Source of the DNA: Pusillimonas sp. TS35
GTDB taxonomy: Bacteria > Pseudomonadota > Gammaproteobacteria > Burkholderiales > Burkholderiaceae_B
Assembly (NCBI RefSeq): GCF_009857885.1
Contig: NZ_WWER01000009.1
Span: 95,327-159,326 of the forward strand
DNA length: 64,000 bases
Direction: 5' to 3'
Shown here: positions 19,633-28,177 of the stretch, in pieces
Position numbering within the stretch: the stretch's first letter is position 1
How the letters are laid out: the number at the start of each line of letters is the position of its first letter
The notes under the pieces: generated by a model
What the model was told of the DNA's origin: nothing
Database searches by the model: none
Seen by the model: only the letters and a program-made list of their open reading frames with translations
Made by a program: the position numbers and the translations under genes

Positions 19633-20490
19633 ATGAATACGCTGCGCAGAACTACGCTTATGACACTTGCCGCCCTGATAGTCGGCGGTGCGGCCACCCA
19701 CGCCGGCGCTGTCACCCTCGAGCAGGTCAAGCAACGCGGCACTGTCCGGATCGCAGTGGCCAATGAAATTCCCTATGGCTTCATGGATATGAGCGGCAAG
19801 CCCAAGGGCGCCGGCCCTGAAGTGGCGCAGCACATCATGGAAAAGTTGGGCATTGAAAAGATTGAATGGGTCACCACCAACTTTGGCTCCCTTATTCCGG
19901 GGCTACGTGCCAACCGCTTCGACATGGTTGCCGCCGAGATGGCCATCCTGCCGCAACGCTGCAAAGAAGTACTGTTTTCAGAACCCAACAGTTCATATGG
20001 CGAAGGCCTGTTGGTTGCCCAAGGCAACCCCGATAACCTCCACAGCTACGAAGCTTTCGCCAAGAACGGCAAAAAGATCGCCATCATGGCCGGCGCCGAC
20101 CAGCTCGAAATGCTGCAGGCGCTTGGCGTGCCAGGCGCACAGATGATCACGATCTCGAACAATGCCGACGCGATTTCCACCATTACCACCGGCCGTGCCA
20201 GCGCCTACGCGGCCACGGGGCTGACGGTGGCCGAACTGGCCGAGAAGGGCAAGAAGGTGGAGTCTGCCGCCAATTTCAAGGATCCGGTGATTGATGGCGA
20301 GCCGGTACGCAGCTGGGGGGCCTTCACCTTCGGCGAGGGTTCCGAGAGCCTGCGCGATGCGGTCAATACCGAACTGGCCGCCTTCAAAAAGACAGACGAC
20401 TGGAAGCGCATCCTGTCCGAGTACGGCTTCAACGAAAACGATCAACAAGCCTCATTCACTAAAACCACCGCGCAACTCTGCAAGGGTTGA
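19633..20490 (+). CDS. ehuB: Ectoine/hydroxyectoine ABC transporter substrate-binding protein EhuB
   Basis: Periplasmic receptor of the PAO family, 285 aa, with a Sec signal ending near THAGA. The mature part begins VTLEQVKQRGTVRIAVANEIPYGFMDMSGKPKGAGPEVA, typical of EhuB, and the GLRANRFDMVAAEMAI segment is the hinge region of the family. It is the first gene of a B-C-D-A operon. The ectoine assignment rests on sequence type plus the ect genes 5 kb downstream and the shared operator; general amino acid binding is the alternative. Confidence 0.88.
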   Translation: MNTLRRTTLMTLAALIVGGAATHAGAVTLEQVKQRGTVRIAVANEIPYGFMDMSGKPKGAGPEVAQHIMEKLGIEKIEWVTTNFGSLIPGLRANRFDMVAAEMAILPQRCKEVLFSEPNSSYGEGLLVAQGNPDNLHSYEAFAKNGKKIAIMAGADQLEMLQALGVPGAQMITISNNADAISTITTGRASAYAATGLTVAELAEKGKKVESAANFKDPVIDGEPVRSWGAFTFGEGSESLRDAVNTELAAFKKTDDWKRILSEYGFNENDQQASFTKTTAQLCKG

Positions 20491-20496
20491 CGGCGC

Positions 20497-21168
20497 ATGA
20501 ATTGGCTGAGTTACAGCGTACCGTTGCTGGAAGGCGCGTGGATCACCGTGCAGTTGACGGTCTATTCGACCATCCTGGGCACGACCACCGCCTTCTTGTT
20601 CGGCATCGGCAAACTGTCCAGCAACTGGTTCATCAAAGGTGTGTCGCTGTGCTTTATCGAGGTTTTCCGCGGCACGTCTCTGCTGGTCCAGCTGTTCTGG
20701 CTTTATTTTGCGCTGCCTGTGCTGGGGCAGCAGTTGGGTCTGGATTTGCGCATGCCGCCTGTGCTGACCGGCACGCTCGCACTGGGGCTGAACATCGGCG
20801 CCTATGGCGCAGAAGTGGTGCGCGGCGCGATACAAGCCGTACCGCCCACCCAGTACGAAGCTGCCAAAGCGCTGGATTTCTCCCCCAGACACACGCTCTG
20901 GCGCATTGCACTGCCCCAGGCGATACCCGAAATGATGCCCAGTTTCGGCAATCTTGCTATCCAGAACCTCAAGGACACGGCACTAGTCTCGCTGATCAGT
21001 CTGGGCGATATGACCTTTCGCGCTGAACAGATACGCAACTTCACCCAGGACAGCGTAGGCGTGTATACGCTGCTGTTGCTGATGTACTTTGGCATGGCAC
21101 TGGTACTTACAGGGCTGATGAAGCTGCTCGAGCGCTCTGTGGGGCGCTGGCGCCCCGGGAGGGCCTGA
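20497..21168 (+). CDS. ehuC: Ectoine/hydroxyectoine ABC transporter permease EhuC
   Basis: A 223-residue inner-membrane permease of the His/Glu/Gln/Arg family. The EAA-loop region reads GAIQAVPPTQYEAAKALDFSPRHTLWRIALPQAIPEMMPSF, the docking site for the ATPase. Five hydrophobic segments are visible. It starts 6 bp after ehuB and ends one base before ehuD, so it is co-translated. It forms the membrane channel with EhuD. Confidence 0.9.
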   Translation: MNWLSYSVPLLEGAWITVQLTVYSTILGTTTAFLFGIGKLSSNWFIKGVSLCFIEVFRGTSLLVQLFWLYFALPVLGQQLGLDLRMPPVLTGTLALGLNIGAYGAEVVRGAIQAVPPTQYEAAKALDFSPRHTLWRIALPQAIPEMMPSFGNLAIQNLKDTALVSLISLGDMTFRAEQIRNFTQDSVGVYTLLLLMYFGMALVLTGLMKLLERSVGRWRPGRA

Positions 21169-21169
21169 C

Positions 21170-21862
21170 ATGCTGTTCGGCATAGAATGGGACACCTCGA
21201 GCGGGGCCGCACTGGCGCTGTCCATTCTCCCCATCCTGCTCAAAGGTCTGCTTGTCACGGTCCAGGCCACAGCGGTGGGCTTTGTCATCGCCGCGCTGCT
21301 GGGGCTTGCGCTGGCAGCGCTCAAGTCTGCACCCCAGCGCGTCGTGGCCTGGCCCGCACGCGCGGTGGCCGAGTTTCTGCGCGATACACCATTGCTGGTG
21401 CAAGTGTTTTTCCTGTATTACGTGCTGCCCGAGTACGGTATTGTGCTGCCGGCCTTCCTGACCGGGGCACTGGCGCTTGGGCTGCAGTACAGCGCATATA
21501 TGTCTGAAGTCTATCGAGCCGGGATAGAGTCGGTACACCGGGGCCAGACAGAAGCCGCATGCGCTCTCGATCTGTCCCCCGCACGCCGCTTCGGCGTCAT
21601 CATCCTGCCGCAGGCGATCCCTCGCATTATCCCCGCCATGGGCAATTACCTGGTTTCGATCATGAAAGATGTACCGGTACTGTCTGTAGTGTCGATTCTG
21701 GAAATGCTCAATGTCGCCAAAATCATTGGCGACCGCACCTTCAACTACCTGATACCGATCTCCATGGTTGGCGGCATTTATCTGCTGCTGACCCTGGTGG
21801 CCTCGGGCGCGGTACGCTACCTGGACAAGCGCCTGCCCAAGCAAGGAATTCCGCTGAAATGA
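21170..21862 (+). CDS. ehuD: Ectoine/hydroxyectoine ABC transporter permease EhuD
   Basis: The second permease, 230 aa, with the same family plan. Its EAA-loop reads [43 protein letters not shown], and the segment [22 protein letters not shown] is the conserved second-helix region. The stop overlaps the ehuA start as ATGA, indicating translational coupling. Confidence 0.9.
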   Translation: MLFGIEWDTSSGAALALSILPILLKGLLVTVQATAVGFVIAALLGLALAALKSAPQRVVAWPARAVAEFLRDTPLLVQVFFLYYVLPEYGIVLPAFLTGALALGLQYSAYMSEVYRAGIESVHRGQTEAACALDLSPARRFGVIILPQAIPRIIPAMGNYLVSIMKDVPVLSVVSILEMLNVAKIIGDRTFNYLIPISMVGGIYLLLTLVASGAVRYLDKRLPKQGIPLK

Positions 21863-22635
21863 ACGAAGCCATCATTACATTCGATAAAGTCGTTAAACGC
21901 TTCGGCGACGTTACCGTGCTCGATGAACTCGACTTCACAGTAAAAAAGGGCGAGAAAGTCAGCATCATTGGCCCCTCCGGATCAGGCAAATCCACGGTGC
22001 TGCGCATTCTCATGACGCTGGAAACAATAGACGACGGTGTAATCTGGGTCGACAACGAGCCGCTATGGCATGAAACACGCAACGGCAGCCTGGTTCCCGC
22101 CAGCGAATCTCACTTGCGTGATATGCGCAAAAAAATGGGCATGGTCTTTCAACAGTTCAATCTGTTTCCCCACATGACCGTGCGGCGCAATATCACCGAA
22201 GCGCCGATCCATGTTCTGGGGCTGTCACGCGAGGAAGCCACGGAGCGGGCCGATACCTACCTAAGCCTGGTAGGGCTGTCCGATCAAGCTGATAAATTTC
22301 CCTCTCAGCTTTCCGGAGGGCAGCAGCAGCGTGTGGCTATTGCCCGCGCACTGGCGATGCGCCCCAATATCATGCTGTTCGATGAGCCAACATCGGCACT
22401 GGACCCGGAACTGGTGGGCGAAGTGCTTTCCGTCATCCAGCGCCTGGCTGACGAGCAAGACCTGACCATGCTGCTGGTGACGCACGAAATGCAGTTCGCC
22501 AAACAGATTTCAGATCGTGTCTGCTTTTTCGACAAAGGAAAGATTGTCGAACAGGGGCCGCCGGAACAAGTGATGGTAGAACCTCGCGAAGCGCGCACCC
22601 AGGAGTTCCTCAAGGCCTTCATCACCCCCGCCTGA
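21859..22635 (+). CDS. ehuA: Ectoine/hydroxyectoine ABC transporter ATP-binding protein EhuA
   Basis: A 258-residue ATPase that energises the EhuBCD importer. Walker [10 protein letters not shown], the Q-loop [11 protein letters not shown], signature [15 protein letters not shown], Walker [15 protein letters not shown] and the switch His in [10 protein letters not shown] are all intact. ATG 21859 overlaps the ehuD stop; a longer frame from 21559 reads through ehuD in another frame and is not real. It is the last gene of the operon. Confidence 0.93.
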   Translation: MNEAIITFDKVVKRFGDVTVLDELDFTVKKGEKVSIIGPSGSGKSTVLRILMTLETIDDGVIWVDNEPLWHETRNGSLVPASESHLRDMRKKMGMVFQQFNLFPHMTVRRNITEAPIHVLGLSREEATERADTYLSLVGLSDQADKFPSQLSGGQQQRVAIARALAMRPNIMLFDEPTSALDPELVGEVLSVIQRLADEQDLTMLLVTHEMQFAKQISDRVCFFDKGKIVEQGPPEQVMVEPREARTQEFLKAFITPA

Positions 22636-22666
22636 TATGTCGCCGGACTCAAACAGGGCCGGGTCG

Positions 22667-22695
22667 GGAACGGCTGCGGTGGTGCGGGCATCCAA
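22667..22695 (+). promoter_or_regulatory. ECF sigma-type promoter of the cupredoxin operon
   Basis: GGAAC (22667-22671) and TCCAA (22691-22695) are separated by 19 bp, resembling RpoE-type promoters. The extended elements GTCGGGAACGG and GCATCCAAT are repeated base for base, at the same spacing, upstream of the nearby ECF sigma gene (24644-24672), while the spacer sequences differ. Transcription would start about 30 nt before the first gene. Confidence 0.75.
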
Positions 22696-22733
22696 TGCGG
22701 TGAGTTCCACTTATCTCACCACGGAGGTTTTCC

Positions 22734-23174
22734 ATGTCCAAACCCGTCTATGCCCTTATCGCCGCCGCAGCGCTGGCTTTCAGCCCGATGTATACCTTCG
22801 CGGCACAGCACAGCAAGGCCGCTCCCACGACGCTCAAGTCACCCCCCCCCGCCCCCTACCAGGCGGTGAGCAAACTGGTCAAACTGCCTGACTTCCTGCC
22901 CGGCATGGGCCAGCTTTTCGTCGATCCCGCCACCTTGCCGGCAGGCCCGTTTTTGGCCTATGACCACGACGGCAAGCTGGTCAGCACCATCTATATGGTG
23001 CCGCTCTCGGCCATGAAGGCCGACATGAAGCTGGACAACCTGAAGGTCGGCAACAAGAAAGTTGACCACGTTGATATGTACTACAACGCCGGCCACCCGG
23101 GTGTTGCCGAGCCGCACGTGCATATCGTGTTGTGGCATGTACCGGCAAACGGGGAGGCACGGGTCGCCAAATGA
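22734..23174 (+). CDS. Exported protein with a C-terminal PHVHIVLWH motif, function unknown
   Basis: A 146-residue precursor with a Sec signal (cleavage near FAAQ, residue 24). The mature protein has a Pro-rich linker, LPDFLPGMGQLFVDPATLPAGPFLAYD, and a C-terminal segment with DHVDMYYNAGHP followed by PHVHIVLWHVP. The clustered His residues suggest metal binding, but I do not recognise the function. A strong GGAGG lies 8 nt before the ATG. It overlaps the cupredoxin gene (ATGA) and is led by an ECF-type promoter matching that of the convergent sigma gene, so the two proteins probably act together in the periplasm. Confidence 0.85.
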   Translation: MSKPVYALIAAAALAFSPMYTFAAQHSKAAPTTLKSPPPAPYQAVSKLVKLPDFLPGMGQLFVDPATLPAGPFLAYDHDGKLVSTIYMVPLSAMKADMKLDNLKVGNKKVDHVDMYYNAGHPGVAEPHVHIVLWHVPANGEARVAK

Positions 23175-23707
23175 ACATGATCATGCTGCCTGACACCCGC
23201 CGGCGCCTGCTGTTGGCCGCGGGCGGTGGGTTGTTATTGTCGGGGTTCTGGCATGCCCGTCCCAGCTTTGCGGCCGGCGTCGTCGACATTGCCATGGCAG
23301 GTGCGAACGGGGGCGCCGATGTATGGTTCCGTCCCCGAGGCGTGCTGATCCAGCCAGGCCAGACCGTGCGCTGGACCAATCAGGAAACCGGCAATGTCCA
23401 CACCGCAACAGCCTATCATCCCGCCAATGGCGGCAAATCGTTGCGCATACCCAAAGGCGCAAAACCCTGGGATTCGGACTACCTGATGCCCGGCCAGTCA
23501 TTCTCTGTAACCTTAGAAGTGCCGGGCGTGTACGACTACTTCTGCCTGCCCCATGAGCACGCCGGCATGGTGGGACGGATTATCGTCGCCGAACCCGAAG
23601 CCGGCGTCGAAGCCCTGCGTGCGATGTCGGATCCCCAACTGCCGTCCGCGGCTGCGCAGGGATTCGTAGCGATCGCGGAAATCATGCAAAAGCAGGTGGT
23701 TGAATGA
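23171..23707 (+). CDS. Periplasmic cupredoxin (plastocyanin/azurin-like)
   Basis: A 178-residue protein with an arginine-rich N-terminus (RRRLLLAAGGG, Tat-like) and a signal ending near FAAG. The blue-copper ligands are visible: His in TGNVHTATAYHP, Cys and His in YFCLPHEHAGM, and the axial Met in the same segment. The C-terminal 30 residues form a helix. The ATG at 23171 overlaps the stop of the preceding gene. Type I copper proteins of this sort carry electrons or bind copper; co-expression with a His-rich exported protein under an ECF sigma factor suggests a copper or oxidant response, which is inference. Confidence 0.88.
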   Translation: MNMIMLPDTRRRLLLAAGGGLLLSGFWHARPSFAAGVVDIAMAGANGGADVWFRPRGVLIQPGQTVRWTNQETGNVHTATAYHPANGGKSLRIPKGAKPWDSDYLMPGQSFSVTLEVPGVYDYFCLPHEHAGMVGRIIVAEPEAGVEALRAMSDPQLPSAAAQGFVAIAEIMQKQVVE

Positions 23708-23756
23708 AGCAATGACAGGCGTGCAGTTGAAAACACCAACAGCTTGCGCCCCCGAT

Positions 23757-23794
23757 GCATAGGCCGCAGCCGGAAACTCGGCCGCGGCCTATGC
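23757..23794. terminator. Long hairpin between convergent cupredoxin and sigma genes
   Basis: The arms GCATAGGCCGC and GCGGCCTATGC (11 bp) enclose a second stem GCCG/CGGC with loop GAAACT. It lies 49 bp after the cupredoxin stop and about 115 bp beyond the sigma factor stop. There is no T-run, so it may be a bidirectional end structure rather than a classic terminator. Confidence 0.5.
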
Positions 23795-23908
23795 GATCGC
23801 CTGTCTCGCACCCCGGCTTCGAGGCGCATGCCCTCTGATTCGATCAGAATTAAAGAAACGCAACGCGAACGCATGCCGGATGCAAGGGTGCAGCCCCCTG
23901 CCATCCGA

Positions 23909-24616
23909 TCAGGATTGACGGGGTTCGCGTGTGATGCGTGCCAGCACGGCCTCGACGATCCGGTCGCAGCGCTCACCATCAAAGGCGAAAGCATCGCGGC
24001 TGGCGGTGTCCATGTCTCCGGACAGCGCCTCACGCAGCCGTTGACGCGCACGCAAATATCGGGTGCGCACCGTGGCCTCGGGAATATCCAGCACTTGTGC
24101 CACTTCCACGGCCGGCATCTCCTCGACAGCGCGCAAGATGAAGACCGTACGGAAATCATCGGGCAATTCATCGATGCGCCGTTCGATCAGATGGCGTAGC
24201 TCACCGCGCCAGGCAAGCTGGGCGGGGCTGTCGTGTTGGCTTGCCGGGTGTTCCATGATATCCAATAGGCTCGTGCCGTTGCTGTCGTCGTCCAATTGGA
24301 TGACCGCCGCACGCCGTTTGTTCCGGCGCAGGCGGATGAGGGCTTCATTGATCGCAATGCGCGTAAGCCAGGTGGACAGTTGCGCCTCGGCGCGAAAAGT
24401 GGCGAGCGCGCAGTAGGCCTTCCAGTAGGCTTCCTGCACGGCGTCCTCCGCCTCGCTGTCATCTTTGAGTATGCTGCGCGCAGCGCGATACAGGCGCGCG
24501 TTATAGCGCCGCATCAATACTTCGAATGCCTGGGTATCGCCTTGTGTGATGCGTCGTACCAGCGCATGATCGGTGTCTTCGGGGCACGACGCGGCAGGGG
24601 TGGCAACGGTATCCAT
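23909..24616 (-). CDS. ECF-type RNA polymerase sigma factor
   Basis: A 235-residue sigma-70 family protein with only regions 2 and 4. Region 2 spans about residues 25-95 (FEVLMRRYNARLYRAARSIL, then DAVQEAYWKAYCAL and LSTWLTRIAINEAL). Region 4 is about 145-200 (IDELPDDFRTVFILRAVEEM, then AEVAQ-type helix-turn-helix VAQVLDIPEATVRTRYLRAR). The C-terminal 35 residues are extra. Its own promoter carries the same GGAAC-N19-TCCAA element as the convergent cupredoxin operon, implying autoregulation and control of that operon. No anti-sigma gene is adjacent, so how it is held inactive is unknown. Confidence 0.92.
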   Translation of the reverse strand: MDTVATPAASCPEDTDHALVRRITQGDTQAFEVLMRRYNARLYRAARSILKDDSEAEDAVQEAYWKAYCALATFRAEAQLSTWLTRIAINEALIRLRRNKRRAAVIQLDDDSNGTSLLDIMEHPASQHDSPAQLAWRGELRHLIERRIDELPDDFRTVFILRAVEEMPAVEVAQVLDIPEATVRTRYLRARQRLREALSGDMDTASRDAFAFDGERCDRIVEAVLARITREPRQS

Positions 24617-24643
24617 ATCGCCTCTGAATAAAGCATGGATGTA

Positions 24644-24672
24644 TTGGATGCAGTGTCACCCCATTCCGTTCC
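24644..24672 (-). promoter_or_regulatory. ECF sigma-type promoter of the sigma factor gene
   Basis: On the leftward strand GGAAC (24672-24668) and TCCAA (24648-24644) are 19 bp apart, inside the extended matches GTCGGGAACGG and GCATCCAAT shared with the cupredoxin operon promoter at 22667-22695. The sigma ATG is about 27 nt downstream of the -10. Confidence 0.75.
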
Positions 24673-24796
24673 CGACGCAAGCAGTGGCCGACCTGGCCTC
24701 CGCATCCCCTGCGCCGGCGTACGGGTGCGGCTCACAACAACGAGCCGCAGGCCGCGATCAGCGCCCCGTCCGACGCCGGCGCGGCCGGGCCGGCCA

Positions 24797-25720
24797 TCAG
24801 CCGGCCGTCGCGACTGCCTCGCTGGGGACCAGCGCCTCAAAGCGACGGCGTGCCGCTATGTGTTCCGGGCGTGGCTTGAGCCCATACAAGGGAGCGCCCA
24901 GCGTATTCTCCATGCTGTTGTACACCATGAACACATTGGCACGCGGCCAGGGCGAAATATTGCCGTTGGAGCCATGCATGGTGTTGCAGTCGAAAAACAC
25001 GACGGAGCCCGCCTTGGCGGTCATGGGGCGGATACCGCCCTGCTCCGCCAGCAGTTGCAGACTCAACGGGTCGGGCACGCCATACTCCTGCTTCTTGAGC
25101 GACTGCTTGTAGTGGTCGTCGGGGGTTTCGCCTAGGCAGGAAATGAACTGCGTATGCGAACCAGGCACCAGCATGAGTGGCCCGTTGCAAGCATTGTTAT
25201 CGGTCAGCAATACCGAGCAACTGAGCGCCCGCATGCGCGGCATACCGTCTTCGACATGCCAGGTTTCGAAATCCGAGTGCCAGTAGAATTCCTTGCCCTT
25301 GAAGCCAGGCTTCATATTGGCGCGCGACTGGTGCATATACACTTCGGAGCCAAGAATCTGGCGCGCCACATGAATCAGGCGTGGATCGCGTGCAAGCTTG
25401 GCAATACGGTCGCTGAGCTCATGCACACGGAAGATGGAACGCACGGCATCGCTGCCCGGCTCCGTAATGGCTTCCTCCAGCGCCGTGATTGCCGGATCGG
25501 TGCTCATGCGCCGGATTTCCTCCAGCAGCGCCTTCACGTCGGCCTCGTCGAAAACGTCTTCCAGCAGAATGAAGCCGTCGCGCGCGTAGCTGTCAAGTTG
25601 GCCGGCCGACAACGCATCGGCATAGGCGCCCTCGCCGTAAACAACCGGATCTTGCCGTGCAATGATCGCCGCGCTCCGGTCTGTACGCGACGCATAAATA
25701 TCAGTCATGGTGGCTGTCAT
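24797..25720 (-). CDS. ectD: Ectoine hydroxylase EctD
   Basis: Fe(II)/2-oxoglutarate-dependent dioxygenase that converts ectoine to 5-hydroxyectoine, 307 aa (family about 300). The signature FYWHSDFETWHVEDGMPRMR contains the H-x-D iron ligands, and the second His is in CNTMHGSNGN, with the 2-oxoglutarate Arg soon after (WPRANVFMVYN). ATG 25720 follows a strong GGAAGGAG; the longer frame upstream is spurious. It is last in the ectR-ectA-ectB-ectC-ectD run, 60 bp after ectC. A GGCCGGC/GCCGGCC hairpin has the ectD stop codon in its loop (24788-24806). Confidence 0.96.
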   Translation of the reverse strand: MTATMTDIYASRTDRSAAIIARQDPVVYGEGAYADALSAGQLDSYARDGFILLEDVFDEADVKALLEEIRRMSTDPAITALEEAITEPGSDAVRSIFRVHELSDRIAKLARDPRLIHVARQILGSEVYMHQSRANMKPGFKGKEFYWHSDFETWHVEDGMPRMRALSCSVLLTDNNACNGPLMLVPGSHTQFISCLGETPDDHYKQSLKKQEYGVPDPLSLQLLAEQGGIRPMTAKAGSVVFFDCNTMHGSNGNISPWPRANVFMVYNSMENTLGAPLYGLKPRPEHIAARRRFEALVPSEAVATAG

Positions 25721-25780
25721 GATGATTACTCCTTCCAAAGCACGCACGCGCCGCGGCGGGCGCATGCGCATCCTTCAACC

Positions 25781-26176
25781 TCAAACCGTAGCGCTGGCCA
25801 GCGGATAGACGCCATCGGCGTCATGCACCTCATTACCCGTGAGCGGCGGATTGAATACGCAGATAACCCGCAACGGCTGCGTGCCGCCGCGCAGCCAGTG
25901 CTCGTCATTCTCGTTCAGCGCATACACCACGCCTGGCCCGAGCGCATACTTCCTACCGTCGGCGATCGTTTCGATCTCACCGTCGCCTTCGATGCACCAT
26001 ACGGCTTCGAGATGATTCTGATAATGGATGTGGGTCTGCGTGCCGGGAAAAATCGTGGTTTCGTGAAACGAAAACCCCATCCCGTCCTTGCTCAGCAGTA
26101 CACGCCGGCTAACCCAGGTATCGGTCTTGACCTCATGCTCGGTACCAATCACATCGTTCACATTGCGTACGATCAT
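25781..26176 (-). CDS. ectC: L-ectoine synthase EctC
   Basis: Cyclises N-gamma-acetyl-diaminobutyrate to ectoine with loss of water. The protein is 131 aa, a cupin fold, beginning [16 protein letters not shown] and with [36 protein letters not shown], which holds the metal-binding Glu and Tyr/His set. Its start overlaps the ectB stop by 4 nt, so the two are translationally coupled. Confidence 0.97.
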   Translation of the reverse strand: MIVRNVNDVIGTEHEVKTDTWVSRRVLLSKDGMGFSFHETTIFPGTQTHIHYQNHLEAVWCIEGDGEIETIADGRKYALGPGVVYALNENDEHWLRGGTQPLRVICVFNPPLTGNEVHDADGVYPLASATV

Positions 26177-27483
26177 CGCGCCTTTCCTCCAAATTTCAGC
26201 ACACGAGCACTCACGCCGCGCTCACCCAGTACCTGCGCCACGCTGCGTTCGATAATTTCCAGACCGCGAAGCAACAGGTCGTCCTCGATCGTCAGTGCGG
26301 GCAGTATCTTGAGCACCTCATCGTGCGCGCCCGAGGTTTCAATCACTACACCATGCTCGAATGCCTTGGCCGCAAATGCATTGGCCAAGCCATTTTCTGG
26401 CGGCGCGACCAGCCCCTGGATCAGGCCGCGCCCACGTACGCTCAAGCCTGCCGCAGGATAGCTGTGCACGATATTTTCGAGCCAGTCGCGCACCATGCGT
26501 TCCTTGCGCGCGGTTTCCTCCGCGAAGCGGCCGTCGGCCCAATAGCTGTCCAGCGCCTGGGCGGCGGTCACGAACGCCAGATTGTTGCCGCGGAAAGTGC
26601 CGCTGTGGGCGCCCGGCTTCCAGATATCGAACTCGGGCTTCATCATTACCAACGACATCGGCATACCGAAACCAGACAGCGATTTGGACAGCGTGATAAT
26701 GTCGGGTTGGATGCCGAAGGGCTCGAAGCTGAAGAACGTGCCAGTGCGGCCGCAGCCCACTTGAATGTCATCGACGATCAGCAGCATGTCGTAGCGTCGG
26801 CAGACGCGCTCGAGATCCTGCAACCAACGCCGCGAGGCAACATTTACGCCGCCTTCGCCCTGTACGGTTTCGACAATGACCGCGGCGGGATGATCCAGGC
26901 CGCTGCTGGGATCATCGAGCATACGCTCGATATAGTCCATGGTATTGACGTCCGGCCCCATATACCCGTCGAAAGGCATAAAGGTGGAATTTCCCAGCGC
27001 CATCCCCGCGGCCTGGCGGAATTTTGCATTGGCTGTCGCACCCAGCGAGCCCACCGACACGCCATGAAAGCCATGGGTAAACGAAATGATGTTGGAACGG
27101 CCTTTGACTTGCCGGGCGAGCTTTAGCGCCGCCTCGACCGCGTTGGTCCCGGTCGGCCCGGTGAACTGTAGCCGGTACTCCCAGCCGCGCGGTTTCAGCA
27201 ATACCCGGTCTACCGCTTCCAGAAAATACTTCTTGGCGCTGGTTGCCATGTCCAGGCCGTGCACTACACCGTCAGTATTCAGATAATCAATCAGGCGACT
27301 CTTGAGCACCTGATTGTTGTGTCCATAATTCAGCGTCCCCGCACCACTGAAGAAATCGATATATTCATTATTCTGTTCATCGATGAGGAGCGATCCCTTG
27401 GCCTTGTTGAAAACAACCGGGAACGACCGGACGTAGCCCCTGACTTCAGACTCCATCCGGTCAAATATTTTCAAATCAGTCAT
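26173..27483 (-). CDS. ectB: Diaminobutyrate-2-oxoglutarate aminotransferase EctB
   Basis: Class III PLP aminotransferase that makes L-2,4-diaminobutyrate from aspartate semialdehyde. It has 436 residues; landmarks are [63 protein letters not shown] and the PLP-Lys in [15 protein letters not shown]. It is followed by ectC with a 4-nt overlap and preceded by ectA after a 100-bp gap that holds an inverted pair GAAACGC/GCGTTTC. Confidence 0.97.
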   Translation of the reverse strand: MTDLKIFDRMESEVRGYVRSFPVVFNKAKGSLLIDEQNNEYIDFFSGAGTLNYGHNNQVLKSRLIDYLNTDGVVHGLDMATSAKKYFLEAVDRVLLKPRGWEYRLQFTGPTGTNAVEAALKLARQVKGRSNIISFTHGFHGVSVGSLGATANAKFRQAAGMALGNSTFMPFDGYMGPDVNTMDYIERMLDDPSSGLDHPAAVIVETVQGEGGVNVASRRWLQDLERVCRRYDMLLIVDDIQVGCGRTGTFFSFEPFGIQPDIITLSKSLSGFGMPMSLVMMKPEFDIWKPGAHSGTFRGNNLAFVTAAQALDSYWADGRFAEETARKERMVRDWLENIVHSYPAAGLSVRGRGLIQGLVAPPENGLANAFAAKAFEHGVVIETSGAHDEVLKILPALTIEDDLLLRGLEIIERSVAQVLGERGVSARVLKFGGKAR

Positions 27484-27583
27484 TTATCTTCTCCTTCTAT
27501 TGATGAAACGCCTTCCCACGACGTGCCCTCGCAGGAACGCCAGCGTTTCGATTAAAGACGATCAGCCCACCCGCGACGAAACG

Positions 27584-28177
27584 CTATAGAGGCTGAAATG
27601 GGCCAATGCGAAGCAGGGGTTCGTCGTCGTGCCCCTGCGGGCCGAACAATGAACGGCCAAACAGCGGCGACTCTGAAATCCTGGTATTGAGTGAACGGGC
27701 CATCCCTTCGAACAGCGCTCGCGATGCGCGGTTCTCGGGCCCGACAGTCGTTTCGATGAAGCGCACATGGCGCAGGCCCGGGCGTCGCAGCAATTGCCGC
27801 AACATTTGCCCTGCCAGGCCCTTACCCCGCGCGTCGGGGTGTACAGCTACCTGCCAGACGAACAATGTGTCTGACTTATCTGGAACAAGATAGCCAGAGA
27901 TATATCCCTGCAATGACTCGCCCTCGCCGGCGACGATGCACGTGGCCGGAAAGTGCTCGCTGAGCACCAGATAGGTATAGAGGGAATTGAGGTCGAGTGG
28001 CGGGCACTCGGAGACAAGCTGGTGAATGGCGGCGCCGTCGTCCTTGCGCGGTCGCCTGAACCAGGTCTGGCCTGATCCGGAGGGTGAGGTTGCCGCGCTT
28101 GCGGTGCCGTAGGAGGCATCGGGCGCGGCAGAGACAGGATTTTGTTCGAGGGGGTTGATCGTTAATTCAGTCGTCAC
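27584..28177 (-). CDS. ectA: Diaminobutyrate acetyltransferase EctA
   Basis: GNAT acetyltransferase that forms N-gamma-acetyl-2,4-diaminobutyrate. The core matches EctA: RPRKDDGAAIHQLVSECPPLDLNS, then the acetyl-CoA site VWQVAVHPDARGKGLAGQML and FIETTVGPENRASRALF. At 197 residues it is slightly long because of a 38-residue Ser/Ala/Gly-rich N-terminal extension; an internal start is possible. The ATG overlaps the ectR stop by 4 nt, so regulator and enzyme are translated together. Confidence 0.95.
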   Translation of the reverse strand: MTTELTINPLEQNPVSAAPDASYGTASAATSPSGSGQTWFRRPRKDDGAAIHQLVSECPPLDLNSLYTYLVLSEHFPATCIVAGEGESLQGYISGYLVPDKSDTLFVWQVAVHPDARGKGLAGQMLRQLLRRPGLRHVRFIETTVGPENRASRALFEGMARSLNTRISESPLFGRSLFGPQGHDDEPLLRIGPFQPL

